Origin: Cladorhizidae sp. MBARI D1340-BT2 | Taxonomy: Eukaryota > Porifera > Demospongiae > Poecilosclerida > Cladorhizidae | Length of the DNA stretch: 64,000 nucleotides | Reading direction: 5' to 3' | Assembly (NCBI GenBank): GCA_028752905.1 | Contig: JAQNBH010000067.1 | Coordinates: 372,001 to 436,000, forward strand | In this document: in pieces, positions 12,513-26,700 of the stretch | Position numbering within the stretch: position 1 is the stretch's first letter | Layout of the letters: each line of letters starts with the position of its first letter | Program-made: the position numbers and the translations under genes | Notes under the pieces: model-generated | Told to the model about the DNA's origin: nothing | The model's database searches: none | The model's input: only the letters and a program-made list of their open reading frames with translations

Positions 12513-15074
12513 CCTGAAAGTTATGATTCCTGATGAAGGCTGGAGCATCTAGTCATTATTCCTGATGAAGGCTAGAGCATTTAGTCATTATTCCTGATGA
12601 AGGCTAGAGAATCTAGTCATTATTCCTTGATAAAGGATAGAGCATATAGTCATTATTCCTGATGAAGGCAACAGCATCTAGTCATTATTCCTGATGAAGG
12701 CTAGAACACCTAGTCATTATTCCTGATGAAGGCTAGAGCATCTAGTCATTATTCCTGATGAAGGCTAGAGCATCTAGTCATTATTCCTGATGAAGGCTAG
12801 AGCATCTAGTCATTATCTTGATGAAGGCAACAGCATCTAGTCATTATTCCTGATGAAGGCTAGAACACCTAGTCATTATTCCGGATGAAGGCTAGAGCAT
12901 CTAGTCATTATTCCTGATGAAGGCTAGAGCATCTAGTCATTATTCCTGATGACAAGAGCATCTAGTCATTATTCCTGATGACTGGAGCATCTAGTCATTA
13001 TTTCTGATAGTCATTATTCCTGATGAAGGCTGGAGCATCTAGTCATTATTCCTGATGAAGGCTAGAGCATCTGGTCATTTTTCCTTGATGAAGGCTAGAC
13101 CATCTAGTCATTATTCCTTGATGAAGGCTACAGCATCTAGTCATTATTCCTGATGAAAGTCAGAGCATCTAGTCATTATTCATTGATGAAGGCTAGAGCA
13201 CCTAGTCATTATTCCTGATGAAGGTCAGAGCATCTAGTCATTATTCCTGATAATGGCTAGAGCATCTAGTCATTAGTCCTGATGAAGGCTAGAGCATCTA
13301 GTCATTATTCCTGATGAAGGCTAGAGCATCTAGTCATTATTCCTGATGAAGGCTAGAGCATCTAGTAATTATTCCTGATGAAGGCTAGAGCATCTAGTCG
13401 TTATTCCTTATGAAGGCTAGAACATCTAGTCATTATTTCTGATGACTAGAGCATCTAGTCATTATTCCTGATAGTAATGAAGGCTGGAGCATCTATTCAT
13501 TATTCCTGATGAAAGTCAGAGCATCTAGTCATTATTCATTGATGAAGGCTAGAGCATCTAGTCATTATTCCTGATGAAGGCTAGAGCATCTAGTCATTAT
13601 TCCTTATGAAGGCTAGAGCATCTAGTCATTATTTCTGATGAAGAGACTAGAGCATCTAGTCATTATTCCTGATGAAGGCTAGAGCATCTAGTCATTATTC
13701 CTGATGAAGGCTAGAGCATCTTGTGATTATTCCTGATGAAGCTATAGCACCTAGTCATTATTCCTGATGAAGGCTGGAGCATCTAGTCAATAATCCTGAT
13801 GATGGCTAGAGCATCTAGTCATTAGTCCTGATGAAGGCTAGAGAATCTAGTCATTATTCCTGATGACTAGAGCATCTAGTTATTATTCCTGAAAGTTATG
13901 ATTCCTGATAAAGGCTGGAGCATCTAGTCATTATTCTGATGAAGGCTAGAGCATCTAGTCATTATTCCTTGATGAAGGCTAGAGTATCTAGTTATTATTC
14001 CTTGATGAAGGGTAGAGCATCTAGTCATTATTCCTGATGAAGGTCAGAGCATCTAGTCATTATTCCTGATGAAGGCTAGAGCACCTAGTCATTATATATG
14101 ATGAAGGCTGGAGCATATAGTCAATATTCCTGATGAAGGCTAGAGAATCTAGTCATTATTCCTGATGAAGGCTAGAGCATCTAGTTATTATTCCTGATGA
14201 AGGCTAGGGCATCTAGTCATTATTCCTGATGAAGGCTAGAGCATCAAGTCATTATTCCTGATGAAGGCTAGAGCATCTAGTCATTATTCCTGATGAAGGA
14301 TAGAGCATCTAGTCATTATTCCTGATGAAGGCTAGATCATCTAGTCATTATTCCTGATGAAGGCTGGGGTATCTAGTCAATATTCCTGATGAAGGCTAGA
14401 GCATCTAGTCATTATTCCTAATGAAAGCTAGGCTAGAGCATCTAGTCATTATTCCTTATGACTAGAGCATCTAGTCATTATTCCTGATGACTAGAGCATC
14501 TAGTCATTATTCCTGATAGTCATTATTCCTGATGAAGGCTGGAGCATCTAGTCATTATTCCTGATGAAGGCTAGAGCATCTGGTCATTATTCCTTGATGA
14601 AGGCTATATAGAGCATCTAGTCATTATTCCTTGATGAAGGCTACAGCATCTAGTCATTATTCCTGATGAAAGTCAGAGCATCTAGTCATTATTCATTCAT
14701 GAAGGCTAGAGCACCTAGACATTATTCCTGATGAAGGTCAGAGCATCTAGTCATTATTCCTGATGATGGCTAGAGCATCTAGTCATTATTCCTGATGAAG
14801 TCTAGAGCATCTAGTCATTATTCCTGATGAAGGCTAGAGCATCTAGTCATTATTCCTGTTGAAGGCTAGAGCATCTAGTCATTTTCCTGATGAAGGCTAG
14901 AGCATCTAGTCATTATTCCTGATGAAGGCTAGAGCATCTAGTCATTATTCCTGATGAAGGCTGGAGCATCTAGTCAATATTCCTGATGATGGCTAGAGCA
15001 TGTAGTCATTAGTCTTGATGAAGGCTAGAGCATCTAGTCATTATTCCTGATAACTAGAGCATCGAGAAATTATT
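12513..15074 (+). repeat. Central domain, B/A block 1
   Basis: Begins with a type B marker and has a type A marker at 13888. In order it contains GGCAACAGC and CCGGATG monomers, GACAAGAGC, a CTGGTCATTTTTCC monomer, GAAAGTCAG, GATAGTAATG, GAAGAGACTAG, the type A half-monomer, CATATATGATG, GGCTGGGGTATC, AGGCTAGGCTAG and the first CTATATAG insertion of the GGCTATATAGAGC type (near 14604). It recalls 3213-4433 in the left domain but is longer. No coding potential. Confidence 0.82.
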
Positions 15075-17348
15075 CCTGAAAGTTATGATTCCTGATGAAG
15101 GCTGGAGCATCTAGTCATTATTCCTGATGAAGGCTAGAGCATTTAGTCATTATTCCTGATGAAGGCTAGAGAATCTAGTCATTATTCCTAATAAAGGCTA
15201 GAGCATATAGTCATTATTCCTGATGAAGGCTAGAGCATCTAGTCATTATCCTGATGAAAGCAACAGCATCTAGTCATTATTCCTGATGAAGGCTAGAGCA
15301 CCTAGTCATTATTCCTGATGAAGGCTAGAACACCTAGTCATTATTCCGGATGAAGGCTAGAGCATCTAGTCATTATTCCTGATGAAGGCTTGAGCATCTA
15401 GTCATTATTCCTGATGAAGGCTAGAGCATCTAGTCATTAGATGACAAGAGTATCTAGTCATTATTCCTGATGACTATAGAGCATCTAGTCATTATTTCTG
15501 ATAGTCATTATTCCTGATGAAGGCTGGAGTATCTAGTCATTATTCCTGATGAAGGCTAGAGCATCTGGTCATTTTTCCTTGATGAAGGCTAGAGCATCTA
15601 GTCATTATTCCTTGATGAAGGCTACAGCATCTAGTCATTATTCCTGATGAAAGTCAGAGCATCTAGTCATTATTCATTGATGAAGGCTAGAGCACCTAGT
15701 CATTATTCCTGATGAAGGTCAGAGCATCTAGTCATTATTCCTGATGATGGCTAGAGCATCTAGTCATTAGTCCTGATGAAGGCTAGAGCATCTAGTCTTT
15801 ATTCCTGATGAAGGCTAGAGCATCTAGTCATTATTCCTGATGAAGGCTAGAGCATCTAGTAATTATTCCTGATGAAGGCTAGAGCATCTAGTCATTATTC
15901 CTGATAGTAATGAAGGCTGGAGCATCTATTCATTATTCCTGATGAAAGTCAGAGCATCTAGTCATTATTCATTGATGAAGGCTAGAGCATCTAGTCATTA
16001 TACCTGATGAAGGTCAGAGCATCTAGTCATTATTCCTGATGAAGGCTAGAGCATCTAGTCATTATTCCTTATGAAGGCTAGAGCATCTAGTCATTATTCC
16101 TGATGAAGAGACTAGAGCATCTAGTCATTATTCCTGATGAAGGCTAGAGCATCTAGTCATTATTCCTGATGAAGGCTAGAGCATCTAGTGATTATTCCTG
16201 ATGAAGCTATAGCACCTAGTCATTATTCCTGATGAAGGCTGGAGCATCTAGTCAATATTCCTGATGATGGCTAGAGCATCTAGTCATTAGTCCTGATGAA
16301 GGCTAGAGCATCTAGTCATTATTCCTGATGACTAGAGCATCTAGTCATTATTCCTGAAAGTTATGATTCCTGATAAAGACTGGAGCATCTAGTCATTATT
16401 CTGATGAAGGCTAGAGCATTTAGTCATTATTCCTGATGAAGGCTAGAGCATCTAGTCATTATTCCTTGATGAAGGCTAGAGTATCTAGTTATTATTCCTT
16501 GATGAAGGGTAGAGCATCTAGTCATTATTCCTGATGAAGGTCAGAGCATCTAGTCATTATTCCTGATGAAGGCTAGAGCACCTAGTCATTATATATGATG
16601 AAGGCTGGAGCATATAGTCAATATTCCTGATGAAGGCTAGAGCATCTAGTCATTATTCCTGATGAAGGCTAGAGCATCTAGTCATTATTCCTGATGAAGG
16701 CTAGGGCATCTAGTCATTATTCCTGATGAAGGCTAGAGCATCAAGTCATTATTCATGATGAAGGCTAGAGCATCTAGTCATTATTCCTGATGAAGGATAG
16801 AGCATCTAATCATTAATCCTGATGAAGGCTAGATCATCTAGTCATTATTCCTGATGAAGGCTGGGGTATCTAGTCAATATTCCTGATGAAGGCTAGAGCA
16901 TCTAGTCATTATTCCTAATGAAGGCTAGGCTAGAGCATCTAGTCATTATTCCTGATGACTAGAGCATCTAGTCATTATTCCTGATGACTAGAGCATCTAG
17001 TCATTATTCCTGATAGTCATTATTCCTGATGAAGGCTGGAGCATCTAGTCATTATTCCTGATGAAGGCTAGAGCATCTGGTCATTATTCCTTGATGAAGG
17101 CTATATAGAGCATCTAGTCATTATTCCTTGATGAAGGCTACAGCATCTAGTCATTATTCCTGATGAAAGTCAGAGCATCTAGTCATTATTCATTGATGAA
17201 GGCTAGAGCACCTAGTCATTATTCCTGATGAAGGTCAGAGCATCTAGTCATTATTCCTGATGATGGCTAGAGAATCTAGTCATTAGTCCTGATGAAGGCT
17301 AGAGCATCTAGTCATTATTCCTGATGACTAGAGCATCTAGTCATTATT
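15075..17348 (+). repeat. Central domain, B/A block 2
   Basis: Second B/A block, type B marker at the start and type A at 16353. It repeats the marker order of block 1 (GGCAACAGC-like, CTGGTCATTTTTCC, GAAAGTCAG, GATAGTAATG, GAAGAGACTAG, type A, GGCTGGGGTATC, AGGCTAGGCTAG, two 29-bp monomers plus a half-monomer, GGCTATATAGAGC near 17102). B to A distance is 1,278 bp here and 1,375 bp in block 1, so monomers were gained or lost between copies. Confidence 0.82.
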
Positions 17349-17433
17349 CCTGATAGTTATTATTCCTGGGAGCTTCTAGTCATTATTAAGGCTAGAGCAT
17401 TTAGTCATTATTCCTGAGTATCTAGTCATTATT
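17349..17433 (+). repeat. Cluster of four truncated monomers (16, 23, 25, 21 bp)
   Basis: Four consecutive shortened monomers occur here: 17349-17364, 17365-17387 (with GGGAGCTTCTAG), 17388-17412 (starting directly at AAGGCTAG) and 17413-17433. The ordered cluster recurs starting at about 24305, 37469, 43027, 45070, 50260, 53433 and 55172. The copies at 24305 and 37469 share GAGAGC where the others have GGGAGC (45070 has AGGGAGC), and are also related by the 13,164-bp segmental duplication. The cluster must have formed once and spread by block duplication, since four independent matching truncations are implausible. Confidence 0.88.
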
Positions 17434-18809
17434 CCTTGATGAAAGCTAGAGCATCTAGTTATTATTCCCTGATGAAGGCTAGAGCAACTAGTCATTATTC
17501 CTGATGAAGGTCAGAGCATCTAGTCATTATTCCTGATGAAGGCTAGAGCACCTAGTCATTATTTATGATGAAGGCTGGAGCATATAGTCAATATTCCTGA
17601 TGAAGGCTAGAGCATCTAGTCATTATTCCTGATACTCATTATTCCTGATGAAGGCTGGAGCATCTAGTCATTATTCCTGATGAAGGCTGGAGCATCTAGT
17701 CATTATTCCTTGATGAAGGCTAGAGTATCTAGTTATTATTCCTTGATGAAGGGTAGAGCATCTAGTCATTATTCCTGATGAAGGTCAGAGCATCTAGTCA
17801 TTATTCCTGATGAAGGCTAGAGCACCTAGTCATTATATATGATGAAGGCTGGAGCATATAGTCAATATTGCTGATGAAGGCTAGAGCATCTAGTCATTAT
17901 TCCTGATGAAGGCTAGAGCATCTAGTCATTATTCCTGATGAAGGCTAGGGCATCTAGTCATTATTCCTGATGAAGGCTAGAGCATCAAGTCATTATTTCT
18001 GATGAAGGCTAGAGCATCTAGTCATTATTCCTGATGAAGGATAGAGCATCTAGTCATTATTCCTGATGAAGGCGAGATCATCTAGTCATTATTCCTGATG
18101 AAGGCTGGGGTATCTAGTCAATATTCCTGATGAAGGCTAGAGCATCTAGTCATTATTCCTAATGAAGGCTAGGCTAGAGCATCTAGTCATTATTCCTGAT
18201 GACTAGAGCATCTAGTTCCTGATGACTAGAGCATCTAGTCATTATTCCTGATAGTCATTATTCCTGATGAAGGCTGGAGCATCTAGTCATTATTCCTGAT
18301 GAAGGCTAGAGCATCTGGTCATTATTCCTTGATGAAGGCTATATAGAGCATCTAGTCATTATTCCTTGATGAAGGCCACAGCATCTAGTCATTATTCCTG
18401 ATGAAAGTCAGAGCATCTAGTCATTATTCATTGATGAAGGCTAGAGCACCTAGTCATTATTCCTGACGAAGGTCAGAGCATCTAGTCATTATTCCTGATG
18501 ATGGCTAGAGCATCTAGTCATTATTCCTGATGAAGTCTAGAGCATCTAGTCATTATTCCTGATGAAGGCTAGAGCATCTAGTCATTATTCCTGTTGAAGG
18601 CTAGAGCATCTAGTCATTTTCCTGATGAAGGCTAGAGCATCTAGTCATTATTCCTGATGAAGGCTAGAGCATCTAGTCATTATTCCTGATGAAGGCTGGA
18701 GCATCTAGTCAATATTCCTGTTGATGGCTAGAGCATGTAGTCATTAGTCCTGATGAAGGCTAGAGCATCTAGTCATTATTCCTGATAACTAGAGCATCGA
18801 GCAATTATT
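17434..18809 (+). repeat. Central domain, block between the truncation cluster and the next B marker
   Basis: Follows the truncated-monomer cluster at 17349-17433. It includes a GATACTCATT half-monomer (near 17630), a GAGTATCTAGTTATT/GAAGGGTAGAG stretch, CATATATGATG with CAATATTGCTG at 17863-17873, GGCGAGATC, GGCTGGGGTATC, a shortened TCTAGTTCCTGATGAC junction near 18213 and GGCTATATAGAGC near 18338. From about 17,840 it is the source or sister of the copy beginning near 27,400. The TATTGCTG variant occurs only at these two places in the central domain. Confidence 0.82.
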
Positions 18810-21800
18810 CCTGAAAGTTATGATTCCTGATGAAGGCTGGAGCATCTAGTCATTATTCCTGATGAAGGCTAGAGCATTTAGTCATTATTCCTGATGAAGG
18901 CTAGAGAATCTAGTCATTATTCCTTGATAAAGGCTAGAGCATATAGTCATTATTCCTGATGAAGGCTAGAGCATCTAGTCATTATCCTGATGAAGGCAAC
19001 AGCATCTAGTCATTATTCCTGATGAAGGCTAGAGCACCTAGTCATTATTCCTGATGAAGGCTAGAACACCTAGTCATTATTCCGGATGAAGGCTAGAGCA
19101 TCTAGTCATTATTCCTGATGAAGGATAGAGCATCTAGTCATTATTCCTGATGAAGGCTAGAGCATCTAGTCATTCTTCCTGATGACAAGAGCATCTAGTC
19201 ATTATTCCTGATGACTAGAGCATCTAGTCATTATTTCTGATAGTCAATATTCCTGATGATGGCTAGAGCATCTAGTCATTAGTCCTGATGAAGGCTAGAG
19301 CATCTAGTCATTATTCCTGAAAGTTATGATTCGTGATAAAGGCTGGAGCATCTAGTCATTATTCTGATGAAGGCTAGAGCATTTAGTCATTATTCGTGAT
19401 GAAGGCTAGAGCACCTAGTCATTATATATGATGAAGGCTGTAGCATATAGTCAATATTCCTGATGAAGGCTAGAGAATCTAGTCATTATTCCTGATGAAG
19501 GCTAGAGCATCTAGTCATTATTCCTGATGAAGGCTAGGGCATCTAGTCATTATTCCTGATGAAGGCTAGAGCATCAAGTCATTATTCCTGATGAAGGCTA
19601 GAGCATCTAGTCATTATTCCTGATGAAGGCTAGAGCATCTAGTCATTATTCCTGATGAAGGCTAGATCATCTAGTCATTATTCCTGATGAAGGCTGGGGT
19701 ATCTAGTCAATATTCCTGATGAAGGCTAGAGCATCTAGTCATTATTCCTAATGAAGGCTAGGCTAGAGCATCTAGTCATTATTCCTGATGACTAGAGCAT
19801 CTAGTCATTATTCCTGATGACTAGAGCATCTAGTCATTATTCCTGATAGTCATTATTCCTGATGAAGGCTGGACCATCTAGTCATTATTCCTGATGAAGG
19901 CTAGAGCATCTAGTCATTATTCCTGATGAAGGCTAGGGCATCTAGTCATTATTCCTGATGAAGGCTAGAGCATCAAGTCATTATTCCTGATGAAGTCTAG
20001 AGCATCTAGTCATTATTCGTGATGAAGGATAGAGCATCTAGTCATTATTCCTGATGAAGGCTAGATCATCTAGTCATTATTCCTGATGAAGGCTGGGGTA
20101 TCTAGTCAATATTCCTGATGAAGGCTAGAGCATCTAGTCATTATTCCTAATGTAGGCTAGGCTAGAGCATCTAGTCATTATTCCTGATGACTAGAGCATC
20201 TAGTCATTATTCCTGATAGTCATTATTCCTGATGAAGGCTGGAGCATCTAGTCATTATTCATGATGAAGGCTAGAGCATCTGGTCATTATTCCTTGATGA
20301 AGGCTATATAGAGCATCTAGTCATTATTCCTTGATGAAGGCTACAGCATCTAGTCATTATTCCTGATGAAAGTCAGAGCATCTAGTCATTATTCATTGAT
20401 GAAGGCTAGAGCACCTAGTCATTATTCCTGATGAAGGTCAGAGCATCTAGTCATTATTCCTGATGATGGCTAGAGCATCTAGTCATTATTCCTGATGAAG
20501 TCTAGAGCATCTAGTCATTATTCCTGATAAAGGCTAGAGCATCTAGTCATTATTCCTGTTGAAGGCTAGAGCATCTAGTCATTTTCCTGATGAAGGCTAG
20601 AGCATCTAGTCATTATTCCTGATGAAGGCTAGAGCATCTAGTCATTATTCCTGATGAAGGTTGGAGCATCTAGTCAATATTCCTGATGATGGCTAGAGCA
20701 TGTAGTCATTATTCCTAATGAAGGCTAGGCTAGAGCATCTAGTCATTATTCCTGATGACTAGAGCATCTAGTCATTATTCCTGATGACTAGAGCATCTAG
20801 TCATTATTCCTGATAGTCATTATTCCTGATGAAGGCTGGAGCATCTAGTCATTATTCCTGATGAAGGCTAGAGCATCTGGTCATTATTCCTTGATGAAGG
20901 CTATATAGAGCATCTAGTCATTATTCCTTGATGAAGGCTACAGCATCTAGTCATTATTCCTGATGAAAGTCAGAGCATCTAGTCATTATTCATTGATGAA
21001 GGCTAGAGCACCTAGTCATTATTCCTGATGAAGGTCAGAGCATCTAGTCATTATTCATGATGATGGCTAGAGCATCTAGTCATTATTCCTGATGAAGTCT
21101 AGAGCATCTAGTCATTATTCCTGATGAAGGCTAGAGCATCTAGTCATTATTCCTGTTGAAGGCTAGAGCATCTAGTCATTTTCCTGATGAAGGCTAGAGC
21201 ATCTAGTCATTATTCCTGATGAAGGCTAGAGGATCTAGTCATTATTCCTGATGAAGGCTGGAGCATCTAGTCAATATTCCTGATGATGGCTAGAGCATGT
21301 AGTCATTAGTCTTGATGAAGGCTAGAGCATCTAGTCATTATTCCTGATAACTAGAGCATCGAGCAATTATTCCTGAAAGTTATGATTCCTGATGAAGGCT
21401 GGAGCATCTAGTCATTATTCCTGATGAAGGCTAGAGCATTTAGTCATTATTCCTGATGAAGGCTAGAGAATCTAGTCATTATTCCTTGATAAAGGCTAGA
21501 GCATATAGTCATTATTCCTGATGAAGGCTAGAGCATCTAGTCATTATCCTGATGAAGGCAACAGCATCTAGTCATTATTCCTGATGAAGGCTAGAGCACC
21601 TAGTCATTATTCCTGATGAAGGCTAGAACACCTAGTCATTATTCCGGATGAAGGCTAGAGCATCTAGTCATTATTCCTGATGAAGCTAGAGCATCTAGTC
21701 ATTATTCCTGATGAAGGCTAGAGCATCTAGTCATTATTCCTGATGACAAGAGCATCTAGTCATTATTCCTGATGACTAGAGCATCTAGTCATTATTTCTG

Positions 21801-23710
21801 ATAGTCAATATTCCTGATGATGGCTAGAGCATCTAGTCATTAGTCCTGATGAAGGCTAGAGCATCTAGTCATTATTCCTGATGACTAGAGCATCTAGTCA
21901 TTATTCCTGAAAGTTATGATTCCTGATAAAGGCTGGAGCATCTAGTCATTATTCTGATGAAGGCTAGAGCATTTAGTCATTATTCGTGATGAAGGCTAGA
22001 GCATCTAGTCATTATTCCTTGATGAAGGCTAGAGTATCTAGTTATTATTCCTTGATGAAGGGTAGAGCATCTAGTCATTATTCCTGATGAAGGTCAGAGC
22101 ATCTAGTCATTATTCCTGATGAAGGCTAGAGCACCTAGTCATTATATATGATGAAGGCTGGAGCATATAGTCAATATTCCTGATGAAGGCTAGAGCATCT
22201 AGTCATTATTCCTGATGAAGGCTAGGGCATCTAGTCATTATTCCTGATGAAGGCTAGAGCATCAAGTCATTATTCCTGATGAAGGCTAGAGCATCTAGTC
22301 ATTATCCTGATGAAGGCAACAGCATCTAGTCATTATTCCTGATGAAGGCTAGAGCACCTAGTCATTATTCCTGATGAAGGCTAGAACACCTAGTCATTAT
22401 TCCGATGAAGGCTAGAGCATCCAATCATTATTCCTGATGAAGGCTAGAGCATCTAGTCATTATTCCTGATGAAGGCTAGAGCATCTAGTCATTATTCCTG
22501 ATGACAAGAGCATCTAGTCATTATTCCTGATGACTAGAGCATCTAGTCATTATTTCTGATAGTCATTATTCCTGATGAAGGCTGGAGCATCTAGTCATTA
22601 TTCCTGATGAAGGCTAGAGCATCTGGTCATTTTTCCTTGATGAAGGCTAGAGCATCTAGTCATTATTCCTTGATGAAGGCTACAGCATCTAGTCATTATT
22701 CCTGATGAAAGTCAGAGCATCTCATCATTATTCATTGATGAAGGCTAGAGCACCTAGTCATTATTCCTGATGAAGGTCAGAGCATCTAGTCATTATTCCT
22801 GTTGATGGCTAGAGCATCTAGTCATTAGTCCTGATGAAGGCTAGAACATCTAGTCATTATTCCTGATGAAGGCTAGAGCATCTAGTCGTTATTCCTGATG
22901 AAGGCTAGAACATCTAGTCATTATTCCTGATGACTAGAGCATCTAGTCATTATTCCTGATAGTAATGAAGGCTGGAGCATCTATTCATTATTCCTGATGA
23001 AAGTCAGAGCATCTAGCCATTATTCATTGATGAAGGCTAGAGCATCTAGTCATTATTCCTGATGAAGGTCAGAGCATCTAGTCATTATTCCTGATGAAGG
23101 CTAGAGCATCTAGTCATTATTCCTTATGAAGGCTAGAGCATCTAGTCATTATTCCTGATGAAGAGACTAGAGCATCTAGTCATTATTCCTGATGAAGGCT
23201 AGAGCATCTAGTCATTATTCCTGATGAAGGCTAGAGCATCTAGTGATTATTCCTGATGAAGCTATAGCACCTAGTCATTATTCCTGATGAAGGCTGGAGC
23301 ATCTAGTCAATATTCCTGATGATGGCTAGAGCATCTAGTCATTAGTCCTGATGAAGGCTAGAGCATCTAGTCATTATTCCTGATGACTAGAGCATCTAGT
23401 CATTATTCCTGAAAGTTATGATTCCTGATAAAGGCTGGAGCATCTAGTCATTATTCTGATGAAGGCTAGAGCATTTAGTCATTATTCCTGATGAAGGCTA
23501 GAGCATCTAGTCATTATTCCTTGATGAAGGCTAGAGTATCTAGTTATTATTCCTTGATGAAGAGTAGAGCATCTAGTCATTATTCCTGATGAAGGCTAGA
23601 GCACCTAGTCATTATATATGATGAAGGCTGGAGCATATAGTCAATATTCCTGAAGGCTAGAGCATCTAGTCATTATTCCTGATGAAGGCTAGAGCATCTA
23701 GTCATTATTC
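17841..23710 (+). repeat. Segmental duplication D1, left copy (about 5.9 kb)
   Basis: Matches 27,400 to about 33,330 (markers continue to about 33,530). The offset is 9,558 at the start (TATTGCTG 17866/27424, type B 18810/28368, type A 19316/28874). It rises to 9,688 after the other copy has about 130 bp more near 28,970 (AATGTAGG 20149/29837, type B 21372/31060), then falls to 9,591 because the other copy lacks about 97 bp after 31,100 (type A 21906/31497 and 23408/32999). The shifts approximate whole numbers of monomers. A run of shared private variants (GGCTGTAGC, GGCTGGACC, AATGTAGG, CATCCAATC) leaves no doubt that it is one duplicated segment. Confidence 0.88.
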
Positions 23711-26700
23711 CTGATGAAGGCTAGGGCATCTAGTCATTATTCCTGATGAAGGATAGAGCATCTAGTCATTAATCCTGATGAAGGCTAGATCATCTAGTCA
23801 TTATTCCTGATGAAGGCTCGGGTATCTAGTCAATATTCCTGATGAAGGCTAGAGCATCTAGTCATTATTCCTAATGAAGGCTAGGCTAGAGCATCTAGTC
23901 ATTATTCCTGATGACTAGAGAATCTAGTCATTATTCCTGATGACTAGAGCATCAAGTCATTATTCCTGATAGTCATTATTCCTGATGAAGGCTGAAGCAT
24001 CTAGTCATTATTCCTGATGAAGGCTAGAGCATCTGGTCATTATTCCTTGATGAAGGCTATATAGAGCATCTAGTCATTATTCCTTGATGAAGGCTACAGC
24101 ATCTAGTCATTATTCCTGATGAAAGTCAGAGCATCTAGTCATTATTCATTGATGAAGGCTAGAGCACCTAGTCATTATTCCTGATGAAGGTCAGAGCATC
24201 TAGTCATTATTCCTGATGATGGCTAGAGCATCTAGTCATTAGTCCTGATGAAGGCTAGAGCATCTAGTCATTATTCCTGATGACTAGAACATCTAGTCAT
24301 TATTCCTGATAGTTATTATTCCTGAGAGCTTCTAGTCATTATTAAGGCTAGAGCATTTAGTCATTATTCCTGAGCATCTAGTCATTATTCCTTGATGAAA
24401 GCTAGAGCATCTAGTTATTATTCCCTGATGAAGGCTAGAGCATCTAGTCATTATTCCTGATGAAGGTCAGAGCATCTAGTCATTATTCCTGATGAAGGCT
24501 AGAGCACCTAGTCATTATTTATGATGAAGGCTGGAGCATATAGTCAATATTCCTGATGAAGGCTAGAGCATCTAGTCATTATTCCTGATACTCATTATTC
24601 CTGATGAAGGCTGGAGCATCTAGTCATTATTCCTTGATGAAGGCTAGAGTATCTAGTTATTATTCCTTGATGAAGGGTAGAGCATCTAGTCATTATTCCT
24701 GATGAAGGTCAGAGCATCTAGTCATTATTCTTGATGAAGGCTAGAGCACCTAGTCATTATATATGATGAAGGCTGGAGCATATAGTCAATATTCCTGATG
24801 AAGGCTAGAGCATCTAGTCATTATTCCTGATGAAGGCTAGAGCATCTAGTCATTATTCCTGATGAAGGCTAGGGCATCTAGTCATTATTCCTGATGAAGG
24901 CTAGAGCATCAAGTCATTATTCCTGATGAAGGCTAGAGCATCTAGTCATTATTCCTGATGAAGGATAGAGCATCTAGTCATTATTCCTGATGAAGGCTAG
25001 TTCATCTAGTCATTATTCCTGATGAAGGCTGGGGTATCTAGTCAATATTCCTGATGAAGGCTAGAGTATCTAGTCATTATTCCTAATGAAGGCTAGACTA
25101 CAGCATCTAGTCATTATTCCTGATGACTAGAGCATCTAGTCATTATTCCTGATGACTAGAGCATCTAGTCATTATTCCTGATAGTCATTATTCCTGATGA
25201 AGGCTGGAGCATCTAGTCATTATTCCTGATGAAGGCTAGAGCATCTGGTCATTATTCCTTGATGAAGGCTATATAGAGCATCTAGTCATTATTCCTTGAT
25301 GAAGGCCACAGCATCTAGTCATTATTCCTGATGAAAGTCAGAGCATCTAGTCATTATTCATTGATGAAGGCTAGAGCACCTAGTCATTATTCCTGATGAA
25401 GGTCAGAGCATCTAGTCATTATTCCTGATGATGGCTAGAGCATCTAGTCATTATTCCTGATGAAGTCTAGAGCATCTAGTCATTATTCCTGATGAAGGCT
25501 AGAGCATCTAGTCATTATTCCTGTTGAAGGCTAGAGCATTTAGTCATTTTCCTGATGAAGGCTAGAGCATCTAGTCATTATTCCTGATGAAGGCTAGAGC
25601 ATCTAGTCATTATTCCTGATGAAGGCTGGAGCATCTAGTCAATATTCCTGATGATGGCTAGAGCATGTTGTCATTAGTCCTGATGAAGGCTAGAGCATCT
25701 AGTCATTATTCCTGATAACTAGAGCATCGAGCAATTATTCCTGAAAGTTATGATTCCTGATGAAGGCTGAAGCATCTAGTCATTATTCCTGATGAAGGCT
25801 AGAGCATTTAGTCATTATTCCTGATGAAGACTAGAGAATCTAGTCATTATTCCTTGATAAAGGCTAGAGCATATAGTCATTATTCCTGATGAAGGCTAGA
25901 GCATCTAGTCATTATCCTGATGAAGGCAACAGCATCTAGTCATTATTCCTGATGAAGGCTAGAGCACCTAGTCATTATTCCTGATGAAGGCTAGAACACC
26001 TAGTCATTATTCCGGATGAAGGCTAGAGCATCTAGTCATTATTCCTGATGAAGGCTAGAGCATCTAGTCATTATTCCTGATGAAGGCTAGAGCATCTAGT
26101 CATTATTCCTGATGACAAGAGCATCTAGCAATTATTCCTGATGACTAGAGCATCTAGTCATTATTTCTGATAGTCAGTATTCCTGATGAAGGCTGGAGCA
26201 TCTAGTCATTATTCCTGATGAAGGCTAGAGCATCTGGTCATTTTTCCTTGATGAAGGCTAGAGCATCTAGTCATTATTCCTTGATGAAGGCTACAGCATC
26301 TAGTCATTATTCCTGATGAAAGTCAGAGCATCTAGTCATTATTCATTGATGAAGGCTAGAGCACCTAGTCATTATTCCTGATGAAGGTCAGAGCATCTAA
26401 TCATTATTCCTGATGATGGCTAGAGCATCTAGTCATTAGTCCTGATGAAGGCTAGAGCATCTAGTCATTATTCCTGATGAAGGCTAGAGCATCTAGTCAT
26501 TATTCCTGATGAAGGCTAGAGCATCTAGTAATTATTCCTGATGAAGGCTAGAGCATCTAGTCGTTATTCCTGATGAAGGCTAGAACATCTAGTCATTATT
26601 CCTGATGACTAGAGCATCTAGTCATTATTCCTGATACTAATGAAAGCTGGAGCATCTATTCATTATTCCTGATGAAAGTCAGAGCATCTAGTCATTATTC

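Noticed and set aside
13888..13910. Half-monomer marker as remnant of a mobile element or unique insertion
   Set aside because: It aligns to the ordinary 16-bp half-monomer with three mismatches and keeps array orientation. There are no target-site duplications or terminal inverted repeats around it.
14604..14613. TATA box at CTATATAG insertions
   Set aside because: The motif comes from a 4-bp insertion in a palindromic site, recurs in many block copies, and has no downstream gene or other promoter element.
12513..21371. A regular 2,562-bp period (12513 to 15075 and 18810 to 21372)
   Set aside because: The B-to-B distance is identical, but the contents differ: the type A marker lies 1,375 bp after the first B and 506 bp after the second. 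The equality is coincidental.
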